64,000 bases of DNA from Salticus scenicus (GCA_963930645.1 OZ005649.1:41988275-42052274), one strand, 5' to 3'. Counted from the first letter of the stretch, positions 1 to 11,400 are shown. Numbers and translations: made by a program. The notes: a model not told the origin generated them from the sequence alone.

Positions 1-187
1 AAGTGTCCGAACACTTGCAAAATTTCCTATGTAAAAAAAGTACACTTCATACTGTTTTGTTAAATAAATCCTTGTCAAATCCTGTTCTTAGTCAGTCTAC
101 GAACATGATTCGATAAGGATTTATTTAACAAAACCGTATGAAGTGTACTTTTTTTACATAGGAATTTTTGCTAGTGTTCGGACACTT
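1..187. mobile_element. Palindromic MITE with about 75-bp terminal inverted repeats
   Basis: The left arm (1-76) begins AAGTGTCCGAACAC and the right arm (about 112-187) ends GTGTTCGGACACTT. The arms stay complementary inward through the stretch around TACACTTCATAC and TTAAATAAATCC, leaving a loop of roughly 35 bases. The element has no coding capacity. The window starts at its edge, so the target duplication and superfamily cannot be read. Confidence 0.8.
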
Positions 188-1016
188 TTGTTACCGACTG
201 TATCAAGTATTTTCAGCAATTACTGAAAATTTTAACTAGTGTTAAATACATTTAAATTTACATTTTCACGAAAAATATGGCGTGTAAGTTTCTTCGTCTA
301 TATTCTCTGGAGGATAGTACTGGATTTGTTAAAATAATAATAATAATAATAATAAAAATTACAGATTGCTTCAGATAATTTTCAACTTTTGAGAAGTCCA
401 AAACACATTTAGTCATATGACACGATTAATTGTGTTAGAAAATGTGTGTTCTACTTGAGTGTGTGTAAGGGGAGATTTATGGTAACGCTAGTTCCAGACA
501 TAATGCAGAGAATTTCATGTAAATTTTTATGTAGTTGCACTTTTACTTAAATTAGTACCTATGAAGAAGAAGTAGATTCTGTTTTTTAATAATTTCTAAT
601 AAATCAATATAGGAAAATTTCGCAGAAATGTTCGCTCTGATCTGTAATAATTCACTGTGAAAATTAAATTAATTATTTAAAATAGTAACATTCAACTAAG
701 AAACTTTTTTTGTACATGTTGCAGTACTGCTGCCCGTCTGGAAGGGATAGGAGGTCCACCCGAGATTTAAAATTTCCATATGAGTAAATTTCAAAAGAAT
801 CCCCCCCCCCTTTTTTTTTTCTCCTAATGATTGAATTAATGGTTTTGTAATCAGAGATAATTTAAAGTTATCTAAATAAATAAATACGTAAACAAGCATT
901 TAATGCACAAAATTTCTTTCTTTCTTTTTTAGTGTTACGCTTCACTGTGACAAAAATCGTCTGCATATTAACCCCCTAACTGCACAGGGAGTATATATTC
1001 GTTTCGCTAAGCTGAT
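188..1016. other. Non-genic AT-rich stretch
   Basis: No gene recognised. It holds an (AAT)n microsatellite at 331-355 and a C10T10 homopolymer junction near 801-820. The 67-codon minus-strand frame here is low complexity and matches no family I know. Confidence 0.6.
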
Positions 1017-1024
1017 GCGTTAAC

Positions 1025-1413
1025 CAGTGATGCCAGATGGTCGAAAATTATTACCCAAATCAGGTCTTCAAATTTCCCCAAATCAGGGGGTTCTTTTCGA
1101 AAAAATCCACAACTTGATTTCTCTACTAAAAAGGGAAAATAAAAATTTTTTCAAAAAAAAAAAGCAGATTTTTCTATGATTTAAGCTCAGATTTTTCCCC
1201 AAATGAAGGGAATTTTTGAAATAAATCCCCAAATAACAATAAAGCTATTGAAAATCTCTAGTCGTAGGGATAAATCATTACGTTACCAACATTGACAGAA
1301 AGTTTAAGAACTCCCCAGATTTGTCCCCAAAAATTTTTTAACTCCCCAAAATTGTCCCCAGAAGCCTCAAAACTCCCCAAAATGGGGACAAAATCCCCAA
1401 TGTGGCATCACTG
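1025..1413. mobile_element. hAT-type MITE, 389 bp, 8-bp target duplication
   Basis: Terminal repeats CAGTGATGCCA and TGGCATCACTG are flanked by a perfect 8-bp direct repeat GCGTTAAC (1017-1024 and 1414-1421). An 8-bp duplication with CAG...CTG ends is characteristic of hAT elements. The interior repeats short CCCCAAAT-like tracts on both strands and codes for nothing. It is non-autonomous. Confidence 0.9.
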
Positions 1414-1421
1414 GCGTTAAC

Positions 1422-2270
1422 TGCCCCTGACGTATATACACGCTTTTTCTTTTTATTGCGCTTCTTTCCCAGTGGAACTAGTCCCCCGACCTTGAATGTA
1501 ATCTTGATAGTATTCTCGATAGATTTACTTATTTCATAGTTGAGGGCTATGAGAAGTATCTGAAACAGAATGTTTCTGTAACAGTGAATGTATAAATACG
1601 CGCGCTTGAGCGTAAAACTGCGGCGTTGAGAAGCAAATCTCGTAAGTTCTCTTCAGCAGGTAAAGTGTTAAGTAACAACCTCAATAAACAAAATGTTCTG
1701 AATGATTTCGTATATGAAAATATAGGAGAAAATTTTGTGGTGACTATATCATATAAGTCTATCATTATATTTATCATATTATTTTTCAAGTAGTTATACT
1801 GCATCTAAATTTTTAGATTAGATAAATAAATGACTTCAGTTAGCATTAAAGTAATATTTTGAAATTTAAATTAGAAATCATAATACTTTACAACTTTAAA
1901 TGAGTTCACTTATAAAGGGTTTCTATTAGAATACCTTTCACACGTGTTCAATATGACTATGTTAATTCGTACCTACTGGTAGCTATCAACTTATCCGCTC
2001 TTTTTGTACTCCTTTTCAGAATAGTTATTTTCGTCTTAATTAATTGCCGATTTGCAGTCTTTAAATAAATAAAACGAGATATTTTCTTCATAATTTACTC
2101 AAAAAGCTGCATATTTGGCTGATGCTTATACAACTTCAAAGTTAACATTTTACCTATATGAAAATTTAAATTATTTTATGTTAATTTTCAACAATCCTAC
2201 TATTGAAAAAATTTTAATGACATTATAGAAATTTAGCATATTATTTACAAAGCGTTTTACATTACATTAA
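1422..2270. other. Non-genic AT-rich stretch
   Basis: No gene, RNA or clear inverted repeat recognised. The 85-codon minus-strand frame at 1547-1804 has no family motif and I treat it as chance. Confidence 0.55.
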
Positions 2271-2272
2271 TA

Positions 2273-3557
2273 ACAGGTCAATTGAAAAGTCCCCGGCCTA
2301 CCATAGTAAAACACATTTTTTTGGCAAAATTAGTTTTTTTTATTCAACATAATTCCCTTCAAGGGTGATACACTGATTATAGCGACCCTCCAACTTTTCG
2401 ATACCATTTTTGTAGTAGGATTTGTCCTTGGCTTCAAAATAGGCCTCAGTTTCGGCGATCACCTCTTCATTCGACGAAAATTTCTTCCCAGCGAGCATTC
2501 TTTTGAGATCTCAAAACAGGAAATAGTCGCTGGGGGCCAGATCTGGAGAATACGGTGGGTGAGGAAGCAATTCGAAGCCCAATTCATGTTTTTTTGCCAT
2601 CGTTTTCACTGACCTGTGACACGGTGCATTCTCTTGGTGAAGCAGCACTTTCTTTTTCTTCAAATGCGGCCGTTTTTCGGCGATTTCGTCCTTCAAACGG
2701 TCCAATAACGCTATGTAATAGTCACTGTTGATGGTCCTTCCTTTTTCAAGGTAGTCAATGAAAATTATTCCATGCACATCCCAAAATACAGATGCCATAA
2801 CCTTGCCAGCCGACTGTTGCGTTTTCCTACGCTTTGGGGAGCGGGTTCATCGTGTGCAGTCTACTCCGATGACTGTCGATTGGACTTCGGAGTGAAATGA
2901 TGGAGCCATATTTCATCCATTGTCAGATATCGACGCAAAAACTCGGGTTTATTCCACTTGATCATCTTCGAATACTGCTCCGAATCATCAATTCGTCGTT
3001 GTTTTTGGTCAAAAGTGAGCTCGCGCGGCACCCACTTTGCACAGAGCTTTCTCATACCCAAATATTCGTGAATGATATGATGTACACGTTCAGTTGATAT
3101 CTTTAGAGTGTCTGCTATTTCATTCAATTTCAATTTACGGTCATTCAAAATAATTTTGTGGATTTTTTTAATGGTTTCGTCGGTAACAACCTCTTTTGGG
3201 CGTCTACCGTCTTCGGTGCTCTTTTCACCACGTCTAAACTTAGCATACCAATCCTTGATGGTTGATTTTCCTGGGGCAGTGTCCGGAAACTCGGCATCAA
3301 GCCAAGTTTTTGCTTCAACTGTATTTTTTCCTTCAAAAAGCAATATTTTATCAACACGCGAAATTTCTTTTTATCCATTTTTTTCACAATAACAAACGTT
3401 GCTTCACGCAAAATGCTATAATTTACAAACTAAAGATCCGACAGCTGTCAAATTTATACACGCATCTTTTGAAAGTTAGGGCTAACTAAAAAACATGTGG
3501 ATTTAATTCTAGTAGCGCCATCTATGTGACAGGCCGGGGACTTTTCAATTGATCTGT
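2273..3557 (-). mobile_element. Full-length mariner transposon, 1285 bp, inactive
   Basis: The terminal repeats agree almost perfectly over about 27 bases (left ACAGGTCAATTGAAAAGTCC, right the complement of ACAGATCAATTGAAAAGTCC). They are bounded by TA at 2271-2272 and 3558-3559, the target duplication of Tc1/mariner elements. The length is typical of mariner. One transposase gene fills the interior on the minus strand and is broken (next entry). Both ends are intact, so the copy could in principle still be moved in trans. Confidence 0.95.
2340..3378 (-). pseudogene. Mariner transposase pseudogene
   Basis: The start (complement of 3376-3378) gives MDKKKFRVLIKYCFL, the usual mariner opening, followed by the N-terminal DNA-binding region. 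A one-base loss near 3330 shifts the frame into the stretch containing GKNTVEAKTWLDAEFP. The DDE-type catalytic domain follows: LTMDEIW with the first Asp, then HQENAPCHRS, where the second catalytic Asp of the usual HQDNAP is Glu, then YSPDLAPSDYF with the third Asp. TAG replaces Trp just after RQSSE near 2853, a further frameshift lies near 2830, and TGA follows FLF near 2511. The last part runs on to TAA at 2340-2342. Transposase cuts and joins DNA at TA sites. Two stops, two frameshifts and the D-to-E change make this copy inactive. Confidence 0.93.
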
Positions 3558-3559
3558 TA

Positions 3560-3865
3560 TATGGTTTCTTGTTTTAATATTACCACTCTAGTTTTTGCGG
3601 AAATATCTCAGACCCCAAAAAAGTTTATTCGTGATTAGAATGTAGCACATCTTCTACATTTTCCTGATTATGTAAGGACTCTGAAACTGTCTACATACGT
3701 ATTTATTTATGCAAAAATAATTTTATGTATTTATAGTTATTAAACACCTCATGAAAATCTCAATGCAGGTTTCTTTACACTTTCTTTTCATAAGTATTTT
3801 CAAGTCATTATCTTTTCTAATATATCTGTATGATGGAACAAAATAAAGTCGCTTTTTAAATATAA
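3560..3865. other. Non-genic stretch
   Basis: AT-rich spacer between the mariner and the next MITE. I see no gene, repeat or RNA in it. Confidence 0.5.
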
Positions 3866-3868
3866 AGC

Positions 3869-4067
3869 ATACCTGCCAACGTCCCAATAAATATTGCATA
3901 ATAATGTTAATACCCATTTACTTTTTCACACCAGTATTTTTTTATTTATTTTTCTTATTTAATCGTTATTACATTTGAAGGAAGTTGCTCTAAAAATAAA
4001 ATGGTATGGAAAAGGGAGCAAGTACTAACAATGCTGCAGAATATTAATTAGACTGTTGGCAGGTATG
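3869..4067. mobile_element. CCGCC-core MITE, subfamily b
   Basis: Ends CATACCTGCCAAC and GTTGGCAGGTATG. The inner arms pair across TTTTTCACACCAGTAT and the ATGGTATGGAAAAGGG side. This is the first of about 36 copies in the window that share three features: 180-210 bp length, CA(T/G)A(G/C)NTGCC-like tips, and a TTAGTNCCGCC / CACACCA motif about 40 bases inside each end. Target duplication not clear in this copy. Confidence 0.75.
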
Positions 4068-4159
4068 ATCTAAACTTTAGTATAAAAGTATAAGAAATCT
4101 AAAGTATACCAAAATATATTTTATGTTTCTGTAATTCGTTTTCTCAACTGTATTCAGTG

Positions 4160-4368
4160 TTGCCATCTTTTATAATTTATTCCGGGGCACTTTAAACCCC
4201 GCCTTTCTTTCGCACCAGAATTTTGTTGAGCATTTCTCTTTATTATGTAACAACGATAAATGAAGAATTATTTATAATAATAATTATTATTATAAATAAT
4301 TCTTTGATTCCCAGCATGAAAAGAAAGGCGGGGCTAACAATGCTCCGGAATAAATTATAAAAGCTTGT
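4160..4368. mobile_element. CCGCC-core MITE, subfamily a, with internal perfect palindrome
   Basis: The arms share TTATAATTTATTCCGG and CCCCGCCTTTCTTT with their complements on the right side. The centre carries a 38-bp perfect palindrome at 4265-4302 made of GAATTATTTATAATAATA and its complement. The outermost tips are degraded. Confidence 0.75.
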
Positions 4369-4612
4369 AAATCTGTTCTACTGAATAAAAAAATATGTTA
4401 CATTTATATTGTGTATTAAATTCTACATTTAATCATCGGATTCAAATATATGTTTTTTTAATTTTTAGGATGTAACTCCTCTGAATACTTAGAAAGAAAA
4501 AAACTCCACTGTAAGTATGTTAATCTTATTATTATTCAATACACTGCTTACTGTATGCTTATCTTCAAGATTTATAAATTGCCTTATACGGTATAGAGAC
4601 AGTAGAAACACA

Positions 4613-4828
4613 GTAAAGACATTTATACAGTCACCAAAAAAAAAAAAAAAATCGCCCCCCCCCCCACCTAATTTTGCCGTAAATTATCGTAGAAGCATGC
4701 AGCTGGTACATATCGATCTGTAATAATGTCTAGTTTTTAATGGTGTAGTTAGATTTTGCTTAAGGGGTCGTCTGCATATTAAAACAGGCGTAAACTTCAT
4801 TTTTTTTCAATGACGACCCCTATTTTTG
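4613..4828. repeat. Left arm of a 200-bp inverted pair
   Basis: The stretch from ATCGCCCCCCCC through AGATTTTGCTTAAGGGGTC to TAAACTTCATTTTTTTC recurs as its reverse complement at about 7385-7603, with roughly four of five bases matching by eye. Either two copies of one element inserted in opposite orientation, or the ends of one 3-kb foldback element. Confidence 0.75.
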
Positions 4829-4839
4829 ACTTCATATTC

Positions 4840-5032
4840 CAGAGCTGCCAACCTAATCCGGCAAATTGTTAGTACCGCCCCTTTTTCTACACCAATTAAT
4901 TTTTAGAGTATTTTTCTACTTAATTCATCATAGATACATTTGAAGAGAATTGCTCTAAAAATTAAGTGGTGTAGAAAAAGGGGCGTTTTTCAATAGGCGT
5001 TAACAATTTGCCGGATTAGGTTGGCAGCTCTG
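4840..5032. mobile_element. CCGCC-core MITE, subfamily c
   Basis: Ends CAGAGCTGCCAACCTAATCC and its complement. The arms are nearly identical over 60 bases, including GTTAGTACCGCCCCTTTTTC. It is flanked by ATATTC (4834-4839 and 5033-5038), a 6-bp target duplication. There is a short extra segment in the right arm near 4987-5000. Confidence 0.88.
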
Positions 5033-5445
5033 ATATTCAGATTTCTGAGATCAAGGCGGTTCGGAAAACATATCTATTTATACACGTTAAAACAATTCTA
5101 AATAGAGTTACACGTGAAAATGTATTAGGGGTCCATCTATACATTTAGAAAATATAAATCGTGATCTACCACCCAGAATACATTATTTATTAAGTTTCAC
5201 ACCCGAAAAAATTTTCAGAAATGTTAATTATGATGTAAAAAAATGACTCTAATTTACAGAAATCTCTGAGTTAGTTTATGAATTAAAAGATTTTTATTGG
5301 TTTCTATTGATTAAATATCATATAGTTCACTTCATACGAAGAAAATTAAATAGCTTGAATCATATGAACCCTCCAGTGTTAAATTACAAAAGTCTAGATA
5401 CTGTGGTAAAAGAATAATATTAATACTGATAATAATATTAATAGC

Positions 5446-5481
<36 letters not shown>

Positions 5482-7384
5482 TTTTATATTTAAGAAAAGA
5501 ATTATCAACTTCTGTTGGGTATATTTTTGTTTTATACAGTAAGCCCGCATGAAAATATTACTATAAAGTTTTACATTTAATTTTAGGCGTACAAACAAAC
5601 AATAAAAAATTAAACTAAAATCTGAGAAAGGATATTTAACATTTTCGTGACCGCTGATATAGATTCACGTCATTTGGAAATCTGTAACTCCTACAATGGG
5701 CGTTTCTTTCACAATTTGTGTGTTACGATATTTCTTAAGAATATTCCTTATCTTCATATTTATATAAACAAAATGGTATGAATACAAATACTTTCACTAG
5801 AAAGAGTATAATAATTATGTATATTCATATGTAAAATAAATATGGATATAGAAAAAACGGTTTCTTATTGCCTAGAATGAATATTCCCCGTTCTGCAGTC
5901 GTCTACTGTACTTGAATTCTTAATTTTAAATGCGTAAATTCTGTATCTTGAAAAGTAATAAGACATATAACTTTGTTTTAAATTGTTTTTCCATGATAAA
6001 TGTGACGCCAGTTTTACGCCGTGATTAGAATAATCGAAAATAAATAATATTGCGCTATGTTTCAATAACAGATTTTAAAAACTTAAAAAAAAAAAAAAAA
6101 AAAAAATCAAAAAATCCACTATATTATTCAGTGTTAAAAAACCTTTAATAAAAATTTTATATTTTATTATATGACGTTATGCGATATAATTTAAATAGCA
6201 TAAACGGTAGAGTAAACGAATGCGAAAATGTCACAATAAGATTAAAACTGAAAATTTGTTTTAAAAAATCTGGTAAAAAATAATAAATATTAATCATATT
6301 AATTTTAAAAATGGAAAAATAAAAGTATTGTTCATTGCGTATTGCTCTTTCAAATAATAATCTTCGTCTTACCGCGTTTTCTAAATCATGCCATATAAGT
6401 TGAGGTGCATGAATCCTAGAATATTCAAGTAAAAAAAAAAAAACAAAAAAAAAACAACAGGGATAAAATAGAATTTTAGCAGTGAGAAACTAGGAAAAGT
6501 TATGTAATATGTAAGAACAAAGACTTAACATTTCAGAATCAAGTATACTCCTTTTTGTAACGGAAGCCACGCCTTTACACATTTTTTTCTAAAACTTTAC
6601 ATTATAAAACAAAATTATTTTACATACTTTCAATTAAATCATTTAAATTTTGTCTTCAGCATTCGATGTAGCAAATGCCATTGACATTTATGCATACCAG
6701 CATCACATATAGAGTCACATACGAATATGCAAACTAGTTTTTTTTAATACTGTTTCCGCAATATTGAGGCGGGGCTTCATTTCTTTTGAAATTCTTTCAT
6801 TGCGATAATTTTATAAAAAATAACCCAATTTTTATCATAAACATCGAAATGCTGCTTAGAAAACAATTAGAATAACATAAAGGAAAATTGAAATAGTTTT
6901 TCGTCAAAATGTATACAGATATTTACTCACTAAGGATACAAATTATAATAAGTGACAGCTCCCTAACAACAGTAAAAAATGAAATATCACTGTAACTCAA
7001 AAAATAATGTTAGGAACGAGCTGTAAATTTGGAAACCCATGTTTTTGATGATGCCCGTTCTATTCATGCAAAAATCAACATAGGTCATAATTCATAATTT
7101 TTTCAAATATGAAATTATTAATAATTTTCATAATTCAAAAAATGTTTTTTAATCAAAAATATGCATGGAATATGTTTGGGTCACTTCAGTCTATCGTATA
7201 AAAAAAACAGAATTTGAATATTATAATTATTTTGGAAGATATGAATTATTGTTTGTCACATTCATTTAACATTAGCATACTCATATTTTGACAGCTTATA
7301 ACTCTGTGAAAAATTGAGCAAAATATATAAACTATACCATTTTCCGCGATGATTTGATCCAAAGAGTTCAAATAAATTATAAAA
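5033..7384. other. Long AT-rich non-genic region
   Basis: No gene recognised. Contents: a poly(A) tract at 5451-5478, a TTAACATTTTCGTGACCGC end fragment starting near 5635 that matches the piggyBac-like repeat at 43737-44579, and poly(A) at 6085-6106. The frames at 5332-5598 and 5865-6065 lack any family motif. Confidence 0.5.
5635..5800. mobile_element. Fragment of a piggyBac-like MITE end
   Basis: It starts TTAACATTTTCGTGACCGC and continues through GATTCACGTCATTTGGA. This matches the complement of the right end at 44510-44583, including the words for AATGGGC and ATTTCTTT. Only one end is present. Confidence 0.55.
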
Positions 7385-7603
7385 AGTGGGGGTTACCACT
7401 GAAAAAAATGAAGTTGATGCCAGTTTTAATATGTAGAAGACCCCTTAAGCAAAATCTATCTATACCATTATAAACTAGACTTTATTACAAATCGATTGGT
7501 ACCAACCACATGTTTCTACGACAATTTATGGCGAAATTAGGTGGGGGGGGGGCGATTTTTATTTTTTTTATTTATTTATTTTTTTTTTTGTGATTGTACA
7601 TTA
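7385..7603. repeat. Right arm of a 200-bp inverted pair
   Basis: Reverse complement of 4613-4828. Shared landmarks are GACCCCTTAAGCAAAATCTA, CTAGACTTTATTACAAATCG and the long G run before GCGATTTT near 7541-7551. Confidence 0.75.
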
Positions 7604-7649
7604 ATATCATATCATTCAGTACTATAGCTGCCTACCGTTGCTGTCCTAT

Positions 7650-8046
7650 CAGAGCTGCCAACAACCTAATTAATAATCCTGAGGGTTGTTAGTACGCACA
7701 ATTAGCTTCTTCCAGTTTCAATTTCGGTGCATTGTTTATTTGTTCTAGAGAAGATGATAACTTTCTAGAGAAGATGATTGAACTTTCTGCTATAATTTGT
7801 TTTTGAGATATACTGATAACAGATACACACACAGACACACAGATAGACAAACCGCTAAAAACAATATTTTTGGATTCAGGAGACCTCAAAACGTGTAAAT
7901 ATAACAAAAAGTCATTTTCGAAGATTTGACCCAAAAACAATACTTTCTCTACCTTATGGGTAAGAGAAAATTAAAATGACTGGTGGGGGAAAAAAAGTTG
8001 GGTATTAAAATTTTTATGCTTCATAATCAGATGGTTGGCAAGTATG
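7650..8046. mobile_element. CCGCC-core MITE carrying an inserted R repeat
   Basis: The left tip CAGAGCTGCCAACAACCTAATT and right tip GATGGTTGGCAAGTATG are family ends about 400 bp apart, twice the normal length. The extra sequence (about 7700-7972) is a minus-strand copy of the R repeat seen at 40812 and 56468. Confidence 0.7.
7700..7972 (-). repeat. R repeat, copy 1 (partial)
   Basis: On the minus strand it reads TTTTCTCTTACCCATAAGGT, AGAGAAAGTATTGTTTTTGG, a TTTTGAGGTC block, a (TG)-rich block and CTCAAAAACAAATTATAGC. The same order occurs in the copy at 40812. Function unknown. I see no inverted ends and no coding potential. Confidence 0.75.
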
Positions 8047-8177
8047 ACGTGTGTTTAAACTGTTATATTTTGTAATAGACTTTTAATGCAAAATTCACTG
8101 TAGTCTGTAAAAATTTATCCCCTGTGTGTCTATGGTCTTAATATGTGCATGTAAAATTACCTTATTTTATTTGTTTC

Positions 8178-8474
8178 TTTTTTATATATATATATATATA
8201 TATATTTCTTTTATTTATTTATTTTTTTAATGCAGAATTAAAATTTTTAAATGCTTAAATCATACTTAACATTATTGATTTTTATTTTAAGAAAACATGA
8301 AAATATTTGATAATTTCATAAATTTTAAATTTTCACATTTCTCTGAAAACGTTCAAGTAATTAATATATATATATATATATATATATATTATTATTATTA
8401 TCATTATTTTGTTTTATGTGCGTTCTAAACCAAAAGAACCAAATGTATATATAAATATATATATATATATATAT
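8178..8474. repeat. Three (TA)n tracts
   Basis: Dinucleotide runs at 8178-8204, 8363-8392 and 8442-8474, separated by AT-rich filler. The frames across 8409-8647 are products of these runs. Confidence 0.9.
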
Positions 8475-9280
8475 TTTTTTTTTTCCCCACTAATTTTTGT
8501 TGTTTTAATATTTTTGAAAAGTAATTTTAGAATGCGCAGTTTTGTAAATAAAAGAAAATATTTTACAGCTACTTTTAGGAAGATCTCATAAGATAAGCCA
8601 AAATTCTTTCTTCTGAATGTTTGTTTTGAAGCCAAACAGAAAGGCAAACGAGAAATTGGAGTTGAAATGTGAAGGTAAAAGTTTTGTAGACTTTATTTGG
8701 GAGGATTTACTTTCCTATCTTCTAGTTTATCTAAAAGAAACTATCTTTCTTTCTTTTAAGAAGAATATCCCATCTCGAAAGTCTAATCCTATTCTATGTC
8801 ACTAACTTTAGAAGTAACTTTTAAATAAGGTATCTCATTCTATTCATAAATATTTTAATCTGTGATTAGGTTTTAAGACTTTCGTGTAGTTTGTAAAGAG
8901 TTTTGGTCCCGGTTTGGTTCTATAAAATTTTGCAAAATTTTAAACTGTGTGCCATTAAATACAAAATATTTTAGTCGTATTTTATAGATTGAATAATTTA
9001 CAGAGATCATATTAGGCGCATGGTTTTGCAAAACTCTTTATTTTAAGAATATATTTTTTTTGTTTTATTGTTGATAACTATTACAAAAAAACTTCTTCTG
9101 TGGTAATATTGGTAATTCCGTATACAAACATACCAACATTTATAATTTAATCCGTATCATTTTCAATACCCAACACTTTTTCACGTTACTATTATTATTT
9201 TTTTTTTAGATTAATTTTCTCCTTTCAATGGTGATTTGAATAGGAAGATCATCACAAATAAATAAAAAACAGATATTAAC
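8475..9280. other. Non-genic AT-rich stretch
   Basis: No gene recognised. CATACCAACATTTATAATTT near 9128 looks like a single degraded tip of the CCGCC-core family without a partner. Confidence 0.5.
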
Positions 9281-9285
9281 CATAG

Positions 9286-9483
9286 TATAGAATGCCAACA
9301 TTTTAATTTATTCCGGAGTATTTTGAGCCCCGCCTTTATTTCGCACCATTTTATTTATAGAAAACATTTCTCCAATACATAATTTCGATAAAACAAGAAA
9401 AAGTTACTTATAAAATATAAGTGTTAGGTAATACAGTCGAGGTTAAAAATATTCTGGAATAAATTAAAATGTTGGCACATATG
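9286..9483. mobile_element. CCGCC-core MITE, subfamily a, 7-bp target duplication
   Basis: The arms contain GCCAACATTTTAATTTATTC and ATTTTGAGCCCCGCC with complements at the right side. It is flanked by a perfect ACCATAG at 9279-9285 and 9484-9490. Confidence 0.9.
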
Positions 9484-9520
9484 ACCATAGCTACTAACAC
9501 ATCTAACTGATTCCTTATTG

Positions 9521-9990
9521 CTGGTTCAGAGGCCGAGCTGTTCGGTGCTCAAAGCTGCTAGATAGGGAGCGCCGGATTGAATCCCTGGTCGCGTTCTTAG
9601 ACCTAGCCAGTAAAAGTTTTCCGTTTTTTTTTTTCAAAATTTGCATAAATATGGGCTAGGACCTCTTAGAAAGACCCCGCTACGGAATGCATTCACCATA
9701 CGCCTAGGTTCTTAGCGTAGTCAGTTGGCCTTAACCAAGGGTCGTACCCTCCGCCCTTCTTTCAGGACATTCTCAAAGATAAGAAATTTCCGCATTTTTT
9801 GCCACTACTAAATTCATGCAGAAATACTTACGGTATGTCTATAGTAACGTGCCATGATTATAAAGGATAGAGATTATTTTATAAAAATAGTGGTAGCAAT
9901 AAATTTTAAAATGTCTTATTCATGAGAGTGTCCTGAAAAAAGGGCGGAGAGTACGACTCCTGGCCTTAGCCCACACAATCAACCAACCAC
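9521..9990 (+). repeat. SINE-like repeat, copy 1, interrupted
   Basis: The head contains GCCGAGCTGTTCGG and GGATTGAATCCC, which resemble tRNA A and B boxes. The body reads TTTTCCG, AATATGGGCTAGGACCTC, TTAGAAAGACC and GTAGTCAGTTGGCCTTAA. The body recurs in the same order at 48391-48562. A hAT-type MITE splits it at 9736-9962. The tRNA-derived origin is inferred from the box-like words only. Confidence 0.6.
9736..9962. mobile_element. hAT-type MITE inserted in the SINE-like repeat
   Basis: Ends CAAGGGTCGTACCCTCCGCC and the complement of CAGGAGTCGTACTCTCCGCC. The inner arms share TTCAGGACA(T/C)TCTCA. The flanking 8-mers are GCCTTAAC (9728-9735) and GCCTTAGC (9963-9970), seven of eight identical. 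Confidence 0.87.
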
Positions 9991-10168
9991 CCATAGCATT
10001 GTTAGTACCCACCCCTTTTTTTACATCACATTTTTTTCGCAGTAATATTTTTCAACATAAAGTTACAATGAAATAATATGAAAATTACTCTCCAAAAATA
10101 TTGGTGTGTAAAAAGGGCAGATACTAAAAATGTTATGGAATAAATTAGAATTGTTTTCACCTACGGTA
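9991..10168. mobile_element. CCGCC-core MITE, subfamily b, left tip lost
   Basis: Begins directly in the inner arm at GCATTGTTAGTACCCACCCC. The right side has AAAAAGGGCAGATACTAAAA and a poor tip near TTGTTTTCACCTACGG. Confidence 0.6.
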
Positions 10169-11077
10169 TTAATAATGCTCCGGAAGAAATCAAAAATCGA
10201 GGTTAGTACGGTAATTGAATTTGCTTAATTTTCTTTACGACTACATTTGCATAGTAATTTTCGTTATAAATAAAAGCTTTCCATATGAAGCTTTAAAATT
10301 CTGGCATGTCCATTTTTCATGGCAGATATATATCAAAATTTCTTATTCATTCTGAAGCCCTATCGTTTAAAAATAATTAATATATATATGTATATATATG
10401 GGTGTAAACAATATCTCTAAAATAAATTAAAAATTGTGGGTATATCATACTTGCCAACCCTCTCGATTTTCTAAAACCTGTTTCTAGATTAGTTTTCGTC
10501 GTCTAATTTAATTGCATATTTTTCTTTACTAAATAAAGGGAAAACAGTTATTCTGAAACTTTCATGTTAAAAAAAGAGAGGGTGTGGGGGAGTTGACTGT
10601 TTTGGTTTTTTTTTTTTCGATAATATTAAATATAAGCGAATTAGTTAAAAATTATTAAGAAAAAAACTTTTTTACTTTAACTAAACTTAATAATAAAAAA
10701 AAAAAAAAAATCTTTTTCCTTTCCCTCTCTTTATTTTAAGTATCTTCATCTTCATGGAAGGGCATAGTTTCTAAATTTCGAGGAAAAATATTCTGTTACA
10801 AAAAATGAAGAAACTGAGATACATTTTGAAAAATAGAAAAGAAGCTCCCTTTGAAATAATCTCAGTAATGTACATTTAAAGCAAAATACATTCGGTAAAT
10901 TGCTTAGTTTGTATTCTAATTTTCTTTTTTCCTTTTCGTGGGAATTTTTTAAATATGCGGTTGCTTACAAAAAAAAAAAATCTTTGAATTTAATGGTATC
11001 ATCACTAAAATTTGAAATATTATTCCATGTATATTATGCCGTTTGAAGAGTAATTTTTAACTAATTTCACTAAATCC
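10169..11077. other. Non-genic AT-rich stretch
   Basis: No gene recognised. ATACTTGCCAACCCTC near 10448 resembles a lone CCGCC-core tip. Short poly(A) and poly(T) tracts are present. Confidence 0.5.
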
Positions 11078-11273
11078 ATAGTTATAAACATTTTAATTTA
11101 TTCTAGAGCATTTTTAGCCCCGCCTTTGTTTCGCCCCACTTTACTTCTAGGATATTTTTCTGGAATGCATGACAACAATAAAATAAGAAAAAATTATCCG
11201 TAAAAAATAAATGGTATGTAATAAAAGCGGGGCTAAATATGCTCCGCAATAAATTAAACTGCCGGCAACTCTG
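11078..11273. mobile_element. CCGCC-core MITE, subfamily a
   Basis: The arms carry ACATTTTAATTTATTCTAG and TTTTTAGCCCCGCCTTTG with the matching right arm at 11225-11262. The flanks CTAAATC and TTAAATG are a weak duplication candidate. Confidence 0.8.
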
Positions 11274-11285
11274 TTAAATGATGCC

Positions 11286-11400
11286 TCGAAACATTTATCT
11301 TTTATTCCGGAGTACTCTTACTAACCGCCTTTCTTTCACACCACTTTGCTTGTAGAGAAGTTTTCTGCAATGCGTAATTACGTTGAAATAATAAGATGAA
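11286..11400. mobile_element. CCGCC-core MITE, left half only
   Basis: TTTATTCCGGAGTACTCTTA, then CCGCCTTTCTTTCACACCAC and the central AATAAGATGAA region. No right arm follows. Confidence 0.55.
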
